Of a DNA stretch of 64,000 nt, positions 24,111 to 35,008 are shown in pieces. The notes below the pieces were generated by a model. That model searched no databases. It was not told the DNA's origin and saw nothing but the letters and a program-made list of their open reading frames with translations. Source of the stretch: Anodontia alba (lineage: Eukaryota; Mollusca; Bivalvia; Lucinida; Lucinidae); assembly GCA_964016985.1 (NCBI GenBank), contig OZ024828.1, positions 8,646,610 through 8,710,609 on the forward strand. The letters are read 5' to 3'. Positions within the stretch are counted from its first letter, which is position 1. Each line of letters begins with the position of its first letter. Made by a program: the position numbers and the translations under genes.

Positions 24111-24351
24111 TTGTGAGAAATGTACCTTCGAAATGCTCCCAACGAAGATTCAGACCAGCCTGTGCATCTGTACCATCTGATCAGAATCTTCACTGGGTGC
24201 ATTTTGGATACCCAAGATTGCAAAAGTTTCTACATGTGGACAAGTAAAGATTCTGATCAGACTGCACAGATGCACAGGCTGATTTGAGTTTTCATTGGAC
24301 CTGCATGCGAGAAAGTAGGTTTTCTGACACTGAGGCTCATATATCTTTTAA

Positions 24352-24548
24352 CCCTTAAAGCGCCAATCACAACTGCAGCAGACGACACTTTTAAATATAG
24401 GATATATTTTTTTTTTTTTCTTAGAAAATAAGTCTTGACATTTCATGTGAATGCAGACGATTCACATGAAATTTCAAGGCTTATTTTCTAAGAAAAATAT
24501 TTTTTAAAATGTTGTCTGCTGCAAATTTTGCATGGCGCTTGAAGGTAA
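24352..24548. mobile_element. Class D element with Z core
   Basis: TTAA at left, end CCCTTAAAGCGCCAATCAC; right end atggcgcttgaagg is decayed. Core aagtcttgacatttcatgtg with complement. Confidence 0.8.
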
Positions 24549-24918
24549 GGTGAACAGCATAAGTCCAGATAAAGGGATATATTCCAAAGATGTTTTTTTT
24601 ATTATTATCATTGTACTGAAGTATATTGTGGGTACTTACTGGAATCGGTTTGCTGATGCGATTTCAATGACTACTCACAAGATTTTTTTCTGTGTGCAAA
24701 ATAGCCAAAATTATCCTAGCTTATCGCATCCATTGGTGCCTTATCTAGACCTGTTAAGTTGACTTTGCCTTTCTGTCTGCTATGAAAAGACAATTTTGAT
24801 AAAAGTGCAAACACTCAAATCCTCAAGTGTAGTAAAATGGAAGGGATTTTCACTTTTAATGAATAATAAGTTTCTAACAAACATCAAACTTAGTTATGGA
24901 CATAACATTACTGTCACT

Positions 24919-25105
24919 CTCAACACTTAGTATGCTGGGTGATAATTTCAGCAGACTACATTTTCAAATAATTTTATTTTTTCTAGAAAATTGAATTTGA
25001 CATTTCATGCAAATTGTCTCCCTTTGGAGACAATTTACATGAAATGTCACATCCTATTTTCTATGAAAAATATTATCAATTTGTTGTCTGCTGAATTTGT
25101 CCAGA
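24919..25105. mobile_element. Class D' element
   Basis: Left acacttagtatgctggg, right cagaatgtgct; core tttgacatttcatgcaaatt with centre gtctccctttggagac. Confidence 0.65.
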
Positions 25106-25557
25106 ATGTGCTAGATAATTTGTGGTAATGGATAATGAAAAATAAGAAAAATATCATCAGTTTGTTGTCTGCTGAATCTGCCCAGTGAGAGTTAAAGGCA
25201 GATAACTTTGTGGTTATGGATAAACTTCTAATATTCAGTTTTCTGTATCTCTAAATACTGTGGGAATTAATTCATTAGAATTATCTTGCACAGAAATAGC
25301 AAAAAATATTCATCTTAATAACTTGCCTATTTGGAGCCTTGTAAAATAGCAAATTCTTGTGTGTGATTTAAGAGTGAAGGAATCATGGATTTTACAAACA
25401 ACATCATGACGGCAATTAGGTCATATAATTTATCAAGGGATAGTTTAACATTTAGACATAAAAAGCATAAAAGATCATCAATGGTCAGGAGAACGGGATC
25501 TTGTAAAGGTACCGGTACCCAGTTTGTATTAGGTGAGCTTATCAATTATTTTATCCA
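25106..25557. other. No recognised gene
   Basis: Contains a partial repeat of the right side of the preceding element (aagaaaaatatcatcagtt) and otherwise unique AT-rich sequence. Confidence 0.4.
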
Positions 25558-25561
25558 TTAA

Positions 25562-25786
25562 TCCATTGTAGCCTGGACTGGAAACCCCAAAAGGGGTAAT
25601 TGGCAAACAGTGCAGACCCAGAGTAGACGCCACAGAATGCAGGGTCTGATCAGGGTCTAAACTGTTTGCAAATAGTTCAACCATTTTTCTCTTGGAATAT
25701 GAGAATCACGTAGCCTGACATACCTAAAATTGAAATTGGATTCTTCCAATATATAGTGTGGGGAAGTTCATTCAGTCTACAATGGG
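25562..25786 (-). mobile_element. TTAA-flanked class J element
   Basis: 225 bp between TTAA sites. Ends TCCATTGTAG and CAGTCTACAATGGG. X-type core (aacagtgcagacccagag...) with a damaged centre. Confidence 0.8.
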
Positions 25787-25792
25787 TTAAAT

Positions 25793-25999
25793 AACACTAA
25801 GCATGCTGAGTAAAAATTCCAGTTGATGACATTTTGTAATATTTTCTTGTTTTTTTTTTTTCTAAAAAATAGGGTTTAACATTTTATACAAATTGTCTCC
25901 TTTACAGACAATTTGCATGAAATCCTAAACCCTATATTCTGGGAAGAAAAAAAGAAAAGTATCAATTTGTCATATGCCGATATTGCCCAGAGAAATTGT
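25793..25999. mobile_element. Class D' element
   Basis: Left aacactaagcatgctgag, right gcccagagaaattgttaa; core tttaacattttatacaaatt with complement. Confidence 0.7.
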
Positions 26000-26215
26000 T
26001 AAACATTAAAGTGCCAATCACAACTGCAGCAGATGACATTTTGATTTTTCTAAAATTATTTTTCAGAGATAATTAGGCTTGACATTTCATGTGAAAGGTC
26101 TGGTTAACAGACATTTCACTGAACTACTAAGATTTATTTTCTCTGAAAAATAAAAAAAAAAAAAAAAATATAGAATATCATCTGCAACAGTTTCGCATAT
26201 TATATATAGTGTTTT
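26000..26215. mobile_element. Class D element, decayed, Z core
   Basis: Left end ttaaagtgccaatcacaact, core ggcttgacatttcatgtg with imperfect right arm, right end decayed. Confidence 0.55.
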
Positions 26216-26273
26216 AATTGTTGAAGGTTGAAGATTGTATTTTTGATTTAATTATAATATTAGCTTAGAAGAT

Positions 26274-26410
26274 ATAAGGGCCGTGCCATGCAAAAACACG
26301 CCGTCTGGCATATTGGGACAGCAAAGACCCAGATCAGCCTGCTCATCTGCGCAGTATGATCAGGACCTTCACTGTCTGCTAACGATATTACTGAATGCAT
26401 GAATGGAGAG
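26274..26410. mobile_element. Class K element, partial
   Basis: Left end agggccgtgccatgcaaaaa matches the outer end of the 40477-40722 element; core gacccagatcagcctgctca. Confidence 0.5.
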
Positions 26411-26505
26411 CAAAGGCCAGGATGATACTTCGCACATGTGTAGGATAATCTGAATCTGCTCATTTTAAGCATGTTAGAAATCACTTTTTCACTTGATGTG
26501 GCCCC

Positions 26506-26613
26506 CAGCAGGCACATAACATCAAAATGACGTACCATCAATGTCGATGCTACGTGATCACGTCGCATCGACGTTGATATGACGTCATTTTAACATTGTG
26601 TGCCCACTGGGCC
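26506..26613. mobile_element. Palindromic element with cacataacatc / gacgtcat arms
   Basis: About 108 bp, from gcccccagcaggcacataac to gtgtgcccactgggcc, with tgacgt words paired across the centre cgtgatcacg. This layout resembles palindromic repeats common in invertebrates. Confidence 0.7.
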
Positions 26614-26688
26614 ATATTGGCTAGTTTGTGACTCAAAGAACTTGTCTGTAGTCAAACGTATGCCAATTGTGAAAGACTGGACAGACTG

Positions 26689-26930
26689 GGCCCAGTTGTA
26701 CAAAACTAATGATGTCGTTAGTTAACGATTCGTTAAAATTTACATCGAGTGATATGCAAATATACTGAAATTTTTTGCTGAAAAAATGTGAGTAGCTTTT
26801 GCAGTGCAAAAGCTACTCACATTTTTCCAGCAAAAAATATCAGAATATCATATATTGAATCTGCTAAAACAGTTAACGAAATGACCCTTAATGAGCTTGT
26901 TAAGCTAACGACGCTTTGAACAACTGGGCC
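26689..26930. mobile_element. Class B element with CTG target duplication
   Basis: 242 bp, GGCCCAGTTGT end and complement; CTG on both sides. Confidence 0.9.
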
Positions 26931-27439
26931 CTGAATAATAATCCAAAGTATTGGCACAGGCATGTGATCAGTGTCTACACTGTTTACCACTACTTATTAT
27001 GCAGTGTTTTAAACGCATGAAGAGGTAGTTAATTCTTTTTGTTCGAATTTTAGGACAGATTTGATATGGTATCATGGTGTCTCAGTACTTAGGGTAAATA
27101 TACATACAGTACATTATTACTTAGCCATCAATACATTAAATATTTCTCTTTTCAGGTGAAACAGACGGCTTTACATTTCATGCAAATTGCTTCCTAAGGA
27201 GACAATTTGCATAAAATGTCTGTATACTCAAGCAAAAACAACAAATATTTGGCATTACTTTGTCGTCAGCTGATTTTTCCTAAGGAATGCTGAAGGTTAA
27301 AGTTCTGTACCAGCATGTATATCTGTGTGGTCTGATCCTCCCTCACACCTGATGCATTCTGTTCTGTTTGGCATGTGTAGTCAAAGAGCAATGGCTTTGA
27401 TTGGACAACACAGAAATGCAGTCTGATTTGGGGCTTCGA

Positions 27440-27640
27440 TAGTTGACCTTTACCACTCTCTGGACTAATTCATCAGACAACACTGACATTTTGTTTCTTA
27501 TTTTTCCAAGAAAATAAGCTCTGACATTTCATGCAAATTGTCTCCTGAGACAATTTGCATGAAATGCCAAAGCCTATTTTCTGTGAAAAATTAGAAAAAT
27601 ATTTCAAAATGTTGTCTGCTGAAATTTTACATTAAGTATA
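27440..27640. mobile_element. Z-core element
   Basis: Core ctctgacatttcatgcaaat, centre ttgtctcctgagacaa, flanked by cagacaacactgacattttg and aaatgttgtctgctg. A smaller relic of the same core lies at about 27160-27225. Confidence 0.65.
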
Positions 27641-27644
27641 TTTT

Positions 27645-27746
27645 AACTCTGGTCCTGCGTTGTCTCAATAACCAGAATCAAGTAATCTGATTGGCTGAAA
27701 ATTAGAAGTGGGTGTGGCATCTTAATTTATTTAGCATGGCTAGGAT
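27645..27746 (-). mobile_element. Class C element, truncated
   Basis: Only the outer parts remain (ttaactctggtcctgc and gattggctgaaaattagaag onward); the palindromic core is deleted. Confidence 0.65.
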
Positions 27747-27807
27747 TAAGGTACATTTTCTTGCTGGCTGGCTGATTTGTTGTTTCTCTGAGTTTTGCAT
27801 TTAGTTT

Positions 27808-28008
27808 ACCATAATAACCCTAAATATTTGGACAGACAGGCCTGTGCAAACAATGTAGATCCAGATTGTCTGGTCACAGTCTACATTGTTTGCCACTCAT
27901 CCTGCAACATTTTAAATACATCAATGAGACATCAGGAGGTAGTAGAACAGACGTTTACAAATAGGACAAGTATGGTAAGGAGTTATGGTGTCCCAATATT
28001 TAGAGTAT
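27808..28008. mobile_element. Class E element, right end cut by a class A element
   Basis: Left end taccataataaccctaaata; right end cccaatatttagagtat stops at the class A boundary. Core gatccagattgtctggtcac. Confidence 0.6.
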
Positions 28009-28202
28009 CATAGGTCTAGATAAGAGTGGGTATCAGGTTAATAGTTTTCTTATTTCTCCATGAAAACATATGTTGTGGGTACTCATTAGAAGCGCCTCGC
28101 CGAGGCGCTTCTAATGAGTACCCACAACATATGTTTTCATGGGGAAATAAGAAAAATACCAATACTTTTGGATTGAAAAAAAGGGCCTTAACTAGAGCTA
28201 TG
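28009..28202. mobile_element. Class A hairpin with 6 bp flanking repeat
   Basis: 194 bp, ends CATAGGTCTAGATAAGAG and CTTAACTAGAGCTATG. GAGTAT lies directly on both sides. Arms match nearly perfectly (centre agcgcctcgccgaggcgct). Ends 51 bp before TTLL3-like exon 1. Confidence 0.88.
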
Positions 28203-28253
28203 GAGTATATATGATAGTTTATGCTAATGAGTGTCTTACTGATGTTTTTACAG

Positions 28254-28396
28254 ATGATATTGACTCATCCTCCTCGCTGTCTCGCAGTAAGACTATGCCA
28301 ACTCTTATGAGGCCCAAACTAACACGTAAAATCACAAATCTTCAAAATTCTGATCGTTTAAAGAATGCCAAAGAACTTGCTGAAAAAGCTATAAAA
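28254..28396 (+). CDS. TTLL3-like: TTLL3-like exon 1 of those seen
   Basis: The acceptor follows a T-rich tract ending ttttacag and the donor is gtaagt. The exon starts in the second base of a codon, so at least one upstream coding exon must exist, and it ends on a codon boundary. It encodes a Ser-rich stretch (DDIDSSSSLSRSK), a basic segment, and LKNAKELAEKAIK. The last block matches the conserved N-terminal helix of TTLL3-type glycylases. A palindromic element ends 51 bp upstream and another begins about 20 bp after the donor. Confidence 0.88.
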
Positions 28397-28417
28397 GTAA
28401 GTATACTGATTTCTGTA

Positions 28418-28618
28418 CATGCCATATTTACATTAAGTGTTCCAACAGACATACCAGTGCAAAAATATAGACCAAGCTCAAATTCTGCAAAACATGGTAT
28501 CTGATCAGGGCCCTGTTTGCCACTCATCCATCAGTTTTTAAAAACATCTACAGTGAGTGAAATGGACTTGACAAGTACAGCAAGGTGTTTGGCTGTCTTG
28601 ATATTAAGGGTTATCTAA
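28418..28618. mobile_element. Class E element, decayed
   Basis: Left catatttacattaagtgttc, right cttgatattaagggtta; the palindromic core is largely lost. Starts about 20 bp after exon 1. Confidence 0.5.
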
Positions 28619-29068
28619 CACATATTGATATATTTACATTCTGAATGCATTTACAGAAAAAAAAACAAAAAAAAACACACCTATAGTTAACTATTGAGAT
28701 GCAATATTGTTCATACTTGAATGAATACATTCACTCATGCGACTTCAAATGATCATTAAGTGATGTCAATTTAAACAATGGTTCTCAGTCTCTCCAATAT
28801 GATTGAACAAGGGTGACGTTACAACATCATTGGGTTCTGCTATTAGTCGGAAAATGTGCAGTTATTTTCTTGTTTTAATTCTAGCCCTTGAACCAGATTT
28901 TTTGTCAAATAATGGTTGGATAATAATATAAATATAAGTAATAAAGGCAATTTATTCAATGTTGATTGAAGTATTTGAACAACATTGGGTCACCAGCAAA
29001 GTTTACATAAACCTGTTCAGGGTTCAGATGTTGCTTTGCTCATGACACGATGTTGTTCATACTTCAAT
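28619..29068. other. Intron 1 middle, no recognised element
   Basis: Contains A tracts near 28658-28675. The phrase tgttcatacttgaatgaat is loosely mirrored at 29045-29070. No exon supported. Confidence 0.4.
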
Positions 29069-29346
29069 CATTACAAAAACAAGCCTATACAAATATACTG
29101 AAAATTTTACCACCAAAACTATAAATGTTTAGATTAAAAACTTTGAGATTTTTCATATTTCTGTTCAAAAACATAGATTGTGGGTACTCATTAGAACTGC
29201 CTCGTCGAAGCGGTTCTAACGAGTACCCACTATCTATGTTTTGAGCAGGAATAAGAAACATAATGTATACCCCTGTAAACCCCAGTTTTACTATATAAAA
29301 GTGGGGTTTAAGGGGGTCAAAATTATATAGGCATGTTTTCATGATG
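29069..29346 (-). mobile_element. Class F element, reverse orientation
   Basis: From cattacaaaaacaagcctat to gcatgttttcatgatg, with tcattagaactgcctcgtcg centre and the aaaccccagttttacta module on the right. Confidence 0.8.
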
Positions 29347-29688
29347 GGACGTTAAAAAATTGACATCATTTCTTAAAAAAATCAGACAAAATAAACTCTT
29401 GTTATATTAAGTGTATAGTTTTGGATCTCAAAAAAAAAAAAAAGAATGAGAACCTTACAGAAATTGATAATTTTTCGGAGGTTGAATTAGCCTTTGAACT
29501 TACTTTGAATATAAATTCTAAACATGTCCTCTTGGTCAGATGGTCAAGTGCTTCTGACTAAGGTTCACCCTCTCCAACTGCAGATGTAATCCAGCAGAAT
29601 CCAGTATGTTTACTGCAGTATTTACTTGAACACTGGTTATAACATTCTTCTAAGGGTGAAATTCTTTGATTAAAAAGAAATCCCTTAA

Positions 29689-29855
29689 CCCTAGTCCTGC
29701 TGAACCCAGATATGTCCTGCCTTTGCAAACAGTGAAGATCCAGATCAGTTGGCTTCTGAAGAAGCCAACTGATCTGGATCTGCACTGTTTGTCATTAAGT
29801 ATGTGGCTTTATATCAACAATCTGGATCAAGTAATCTGATTGGCTGAAAATTATG
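29689..29855 (-). mobile_element. Class C element, right end missing
   Basis: TTAA then CCCTAGTCCTGCTGAACCC; core with cttctgaagaag centre; breaks off after gattggctgaaaattatg. Confidence 0.75.
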
Positions 29856-30006
29856 ATTAACCCACAGAGGCTCAAACTACCTATGTCCAGAATGTTTTCC
29901 ATGGTCCCAAAGATGTTTTAGCCATTGCAGTTAGACTGTGTATATTTTTGTGGAGAAATATGAAAAAAAATTACCTGGATAATCCTCTTATCTGGTAAAC
30001 ATAGTA

Positions 30007-30226
30007 CACATTAACCTCTTTATAACACGGTTCATTATAACACGGTTTTGGATACAACACAGTTCAAAGATGGATCCCAAAAATGTACAGATTATATAGA
30101 AAAATGACCATAAATGGTCATTTTTCTATATAATCTATACATTTTTGTTTGGATATACCACGGTTGTATAACTAACACAGTTTATGCTTTGGACCCCAAC
30201 AATAGTGTTATAAAGAGGTTGTGGTG
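30007..30226. mobile_element. TA-flanked class H element, abutting exon 2
   Basis: 220 bp flanked by TA. Ends cacattaacctctttataac and gttataaagaggttgtggtg are near complements; core gaaaaatgaccataaatggt with complement. Ends 22 bp before exon 2, so it probably supplies the branch-point region. Confidence 0.85.
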
Positions 30227-30248
30227 TATGTTGGATTTTTATTTTCAG

Positions 30249-30453
30249 TTGAAGAAAGTATTTACAATTCAAGGTGGTTATTCTGCAGTAAGGCATAGTC
30301 TCAGGAAAAGGGGTTGGGTAGAAAAGTTCTACCGAATTCCAGGTCCTCCAAAAAAGTCCACAAGGAAAAGGCACAGGGTTGGGGATGAGGATGATGATGA
30401 CAACGATGATGATGATGACGATGATGATGATGATGATGATGATGACAGTGATA
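30249..30453 (+). CDS. TTLL3-like: TTLL3-like exon 2, Asp-repeat exon
   Basis: The acceptor is attttcag and the donor gtaagttt. The exon starts in phase 0 and ends one base into a codon. It encodes LKKVFTIQGGYSAVRHSL, then RKRGWVEKFYRIPGPPKK, a basic patch, and a long Asp run written almost entirely by a GAT/GAC microsatellite at about 30385-30450. The FTIQG and RGWVEK motifs are typical of glycylase TTLLs. Human TTLL3 also has an acidic stretch here, so the position is conserved while the length is probably unstable. A TA-flanked palindromic element ends only 22 bp before the exon. Confidence 0.9.
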
Positions 30454-31185
30454 GTAAGTTTATACTTTGTTGTTGTTTTTTTTTACGTAAGGCCAGTGTT
30501 TTTTTTTATTTTTTGTTTTACAGATTTTTTATGCTGGTCATTATGCTAGGAGGAGGGAAAGAAATGAAAATAAAATTCAGTTTGTCTTTAGATGCATTTG
30601 TTTCCAATATAATTGTTTTCAAGGTATCCCGCATAACCCAGGGCTGCCTGGGTCAAGAAAGGTTTGCAAAATTGACAAGTATCAGGCCTCATTAACTTGT
30701 AGTTTTAACAGAGCCCTTCACCAGCCCTTTATTCAGCTTTCAACCTGTAAGCATCTGTGCTTTGCTTCATGCCTAGAGCTCTCAGCTTCATTTCATTACA
30801 ATGTTATCCCCAAATTGATTTGATTGTTTTCTATGATGATACAATGACTGATATAGGCATTTGCTACATGAAACAAACAAAACCAATGTAAATGACAGTC
30901 TTTCTGCTTTGCATAATTAATCTGAGCTTGTTGATTATTCTGAGGAAATATTCTACAGAAGCCTTACAGAGCCTTATGACTTTATTTTGATGAATCAACA
31001 CCTTAAGTCATTGGCCCCTGAAGCTGATAAGACCTTTATTACTTGTAATGCTTATCAGCCATATACCTGTAGATATCAGATAGACATCAGTACCTATCTC
31101 CCTGAAGCTTTCTGTAGTAGATACTGTAATTTGAGGGGTACTAATAAAGTGTATATGATATTGTCCTTGCTGTTGTTTTCACTGT
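30454..31185. other. Intron 2, no recognised element
   Basis: T tracts at 30477-30515. An open plus-strand frame runs on past exon 2 only by chance. Nothing else supported. Confidence 0.4.
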
Positions 31186-31189
31186 CCTA

Positions 31190-31419
31190 GGCCCAGTTGT
31201 TCAAAGATAACAATTTCGTTAGTTAAAACTTAGATGATTAAATATGGCATATACACTAATATTTTTGCTGAAAAATGTGAGTAGCTTTTGCATTTGCAAA
31301 AGCTACTCACATTTTTTCAGCAAAAATACCTGTAAATTAGATATTGTACTTACTGGAACAGTTAACATTTTGATCACTAATGAGCTCCTTAAGCTAATGA
31401 CGCTTTGAATGACGGGGCC
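31190..31419. mobile_element. Class B element
   Basis: 230 bp, GGCCCAGTTGTTCAAAG left and a decayed right end. Flanks CTA and CTG differ by one base. Confidence 0.8.
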
Positions 31420-32393
31420 CTGTTTTTTATTCAGAATGGTTGTGAGTATGTTTAATCAAATTAAAAGTATGCAGGGTAGAAAAAGTTCATTTTAATGTTA
31501 TTTTACTCTGGATTTCACCCATCAAATCAGATTATTCCTCTCTTTTCATATTTGTTATTATCCAAGGGTTACAATAATATTGAAATTCACATTTTAACAC
31601 TAGTAACATTGACTCAATAACAAAAAATTTCCCTATTTCTGTCTTTGTGAGGGATTCTCCAGGGAGACATTCTATCTCTGGTAAATTATATGCATTTTCT
31701 CAGAACGTAAAATTATGTTGCTTTTTGAAGCAATATACTTAAAAAAATACATCAAAACTGACCAGATTGGTCAGAATCCGCATTACCGAAATGTGGGCCC
31801 TATCGGAACCCACATCCTCTGATGACCAGCTTGCAAAATCAGTCATCAGAGTTTTGGTTGGTTAATCACACAAGAAAGTCATTAGTCAGTAAATCACACA
31901 GGATAGTCATTAGTCACATTTTCCTTTCTTTTAGCGATTTAAACCACTTAAAAACAGTGTGGAAGTGAATTTGAATTTCTTGCAAAAGTGAAAGTAGGAT
32001 TTCCAATATTGTTTGTAGCAAGTATTTTCATTAGCTGAACTATGCAGAGGTGAAAAATCTGTACTTTTACAAATCCATGAAGTGCAACAACTTAATGCAG
32101 TTGATAATTGGCCCCATCAGAGCTATTAAAAGCTTTTCCTATTTTTACTATTCCAGGGCTTTACAGTACCTGTTCCAGGGCAGAAACCATGTGTTTGCAG
32201 ACAGGTGCAAAATGAATCGTCTCAATCACATTGATCACGATTGCCTGACACGATTTAAGGTCCTGGACTGAGCCAGAAAGAAAAAACTCAGGAGGAAAAT
32301 TATTTATGTAGACAAAAACTGCATACAATTTACTTCTAGGAATGTTTTACATAATTATATGCCATAAGCATTTTCAGATGAGACATAAGCTGG
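31420..32393. other. Intron 2, mostly unique sequence
   Basis: Includes small direct repeats near 31850-31920 (agtcattagtca). No complete element or exon supported. Confidence 0.4.
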
Positions 32394-32672
32394 CCTCCAT
32401 GGCTCAGTCCAATGTGCATCCGACTGGTGATCAGGTGGTCCGGCAACATTCTTTTGTGGAGATTGATCATGGAATGTTTTCTACAGTTATTCTCCCCCTT
32501 CCACTTCAAGAAGGGGAGTTTTCAGTTTCTGGTAAAAGAATACATAAGTACTGTTTAACCACTTAGAGGACTAAGCCTGCCCAGGAAAAGTGTGGTTATG
32601 TAAACTGATTGCACTCGACATGACCCTAATGGGTTGACTGGGCCTTTAAGCCTCAATCAATCAAAATCAGAC
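32394..32672 (+). mobile_element. SINE1 copy
   Basis: Head tggcctccatggctcagtcc with catccgactggtgatcaggt; body gattgatcatggaatgtttt; tail ctcgacatgaccctaatggg. Imperfect flanking repeat (cagatgagacata / cagacaggacata). Confidence 0.8.
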
Positions 32673-32690
32673 AGGACATATTTTTGTTAA

Positions 32691-32916
32691 CCCTTAAAGC
32701 GCCAAGAAAAACTGCATCTGAAAATGTCATCTGTTTATGTCGCCTGCTGAATATTCTTGCTAACTTCTCAAAGCTATTTTTTGCATATTGGCAAACAGTG
32801 TGGACCCTGATCAGACTGCAGTCTGATCTGGGTCCACACTGTTTGCAATAATGACTTTTAAAATCACAAGCAGAAGACAAAGCAGACAACAGTTGTTATG
32901 ATTGGCGCTTTAAGGG
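32691..32916. mobile_element. TTAA-flanked class D element carrying an X core
   Basis: 226 bp between TTAA sites. Ends CCCTTAAAGCGCCAAG and TTGGCGCTTTAAGGG; core aacagtgtggaccctgatca with centre gactgcagtc. Sister of 16299-16533. Confidence 0.9.
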
Positions 32917-32949
32917 TTAAATTTATAATAATGAAACATAATCTGTAGA

Positions 32950-33120
32950 TCAGCATTAATTTATGATATTTTTGTTGCAAAAATTTGAGTAGCTTTTGCA
33001 ATGCAAAATCTACTCACATTTTTTTTTTCAGAAAAAAAGATCAATGTATTTGCCATATTTCAAGATTGGAATTTTAACATTATGTTAGCTAACAAATTGT
33101 TAAGTTTGAACAACTGGGTC
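32950..33120. mobile_element. Class B element, left end missing
   Basis: Core gagtagcttttgcaatgcaa with imperfect right arm; right end gtttgaacaactgggtcc. Confidence 0.65.
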
Positions 33121-33224
33121 CAGGCAAATAACTAGACCTGTTTAAATTTTAGTATAAATATGGTAAGGCATCATGGTATACCAATATTCAGAATAAAATA
33201 AGATAAACTTATCTTTATTTACAG

Positions 33225-33280
33225 ATGACCAGCCAAAGGTTCCTCCCTGGGAAGAGGATGATGGGATATATGGAATAATG
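33225..33280 (+). CDS. TTLL3-like: TTLL3-like exon 3 (56 bp)
   Basis: The acceptor is tttacag and the donor gtatgttg. The exon completes the split codon from exon 2 and ends on a codon boundary after ATG. It encodes DQPKVPPWEEDDGIYGIM, which continues into SRLVRN of exon 4 to give the family-typical join GIM-SRLVRN. It is too short to be picked out without the flanking exons; the support is phase continuity plus this motif. Confidence 0.85.
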
Positions 33281-33544
33281 GTATGTTGTTAAGGTTAATG
33301 AATACACATAAAAAAAAGAAAGATCAGTTTAAGCTCAAATTAAAAGTTTTAGCCTCCAGTTCAAACCAGCAGAAAAAAATTGATACACTTATCTGCTCTG
33401 AGAATTCTTTCTAAATGGAGACTTAATGGAGGCATTTGCTCTCAGGGCCAGCATTTTCTTTCCTTTAAGATTACCCATCTTTGAGAAGGGAGGCAAATAC
33501 TGTCAGAGTGATCTCATTTGAGCCAGGGCACTACAAAACCTACA

Positions 33545-33625
33545 ATAAGACTTGTGCGACCAGCAAAGACTCTGATCAGACTGCACATTCGTGCAGTCTG
33601 ATCAGAGTCTTTGCTGATCGCATGT
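33545..33625. repeat. Hairpin with gcaaagactctgatcagact arms
   Basis: Perfect arms (agcaaagactctgatcagac and its complement) around tgcacattcgtgca. Related to the class K core. Confidence 0.7.
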
Positions 33626-34009
33626 GCCTTCTACAGTCTTCGAGGTAGCAAAAGAGGGATACACAAGAGCCTGCGTCATACCGGGTGGATGTGCATGTTG
33701 ATCTGAGTATTTGCTGGTGACACGTCTTATTGTAGGTTTTGTTGTGCGCTGGCTCATTTTTGAAGTGTATCTATACACCTGACTATTATCAGTGCATTGA
33801 TAGGTCACACAGGTAATCAAACATAATACCATGTGAAAACACTGAAAGCCATAATAGTATCCTTATCTTTGCAGTATGGTCAAACTCTTGGCTATTTTCT
33901 AGTTGGGTTTTCAGTTTAAATATTGCATGTTCATATCCAGAAGAGCCTGACTTAGTTAGTTGTATGTTTGTAAGGCAGATCATGGCCTTAGCTATTTGCA
34001 TGGCATACT

Positions 34010-34110
34010 ATATTTACCCCATACAAACAGTTTAGACCCTGAGCAAACCGCTTCTTTAGGAGCAGCAGAGTAGTTTAATCAGGGTCTACACTGTTTGCCA
34101 TTCAGCCAAT
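34010..34110. mobile_element. Class E element, partial
   Basis: tatatttaccccatacaaac, core with centre gcttctttaggagcag, and gggtctacactgtttgccat. Confidence 0.5.
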
Positions 34111-34157
34111 AAAAGCCCAAATAAGCCAACTCAAACAAACAGTTCAGGAAATTCAAA

Positions 34158-34300
34158 GTTTAAGATAAGAGGAGTATCCAGGAAATTATTTTTCTTATTT
34201 CTCCATGAAAACATATCGTGTGTACTCATTGGAATCATATAAACATACGTTTTCATGGAGAAATAAGAAAACTATTGGTATTTTCTATTGAAAAATTCAG
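34158..34300. mobile_element. Class A hairpin, degenerate
   Basis: Arms ttttcttatttctccatgaa and complement around gtgtactcattggaat; outer ends decayed. Confidence 0.6.
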
Positions 34301-34671
34301 TAGACTTTGCTCAGGCTGCTGATAAACAAATTTCTTCCTGTGCAAGAATTTTAAGCAATTTTCTTGAATAAAAGCAGTGAAATTTTCACTTACATTGGAA
34401 GGGGTGTATAGCTTCTACAATGGCTTTCTGAAAGTTGCAAAAATGGTCGGCTATGATCTGCTGGACCTTTCTCAGAATATGTAATTTTCTTTTCCCTAAC
34501 AACCAAATTCAAATGTTCAACAGAAACCCACTGTTTGAAAATGGTATGTGACAATTATAAAAGTTCTAACATGAGGAAATGTACTTGTTACATATGCATC
34601 CAGCAAGACTGATCAGACTATGATCAGTCTCCCTCAGTGCTTTTTGGAAGCCAAGGTTTCTACGGTAACTC

Positions 34672-34862
34672 TCCTAAATTTTCGAACACCAAAGTTTCTG
34701 ACAAAATGGCAAATGCAAACAGTATAGAGCCAGATCAGACTGCTCCTGTTTGCCATTCCACTTTGTATTTTTAAGAAACACTGCATAAAAAGCAAGGTTT
34801 AGGCCCAAACAGTATGGCAGAAAGTGTTCAAAATTTTATGTCATTAACCGTATAGTCTACAA
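34672..34862. mobile_element. Class E2 element, right core arm missing
   Basis: Left ctcctaaattttcgaacacc, right gttcaaaattttatgtcatt; core gagccagatcagactgctcc stops and goes straight to tgtttgccattcc. Confidence 0.6.
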
Positions 34863-35008
34863 CAAAGACTGACTTTACTGCACAGATGCATATGTTGTGG
34901 GTACTCATAAGAAGTACATCGCCGAGTCACTTCTAATTAGTATCCACAACATGTACTTGTATGAAGAAATAAGAATAATACCAATCTGGATACCCCTCTT
35001 ATCTATTA

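Noticed and set aside
30114..30695. 193-codon open frame on the plus strand
   Set aside because: Only 30249-30453 is coding (exon 2). The left part is translated transposon DNA and the right part is intron past a good gtaagttt donor.
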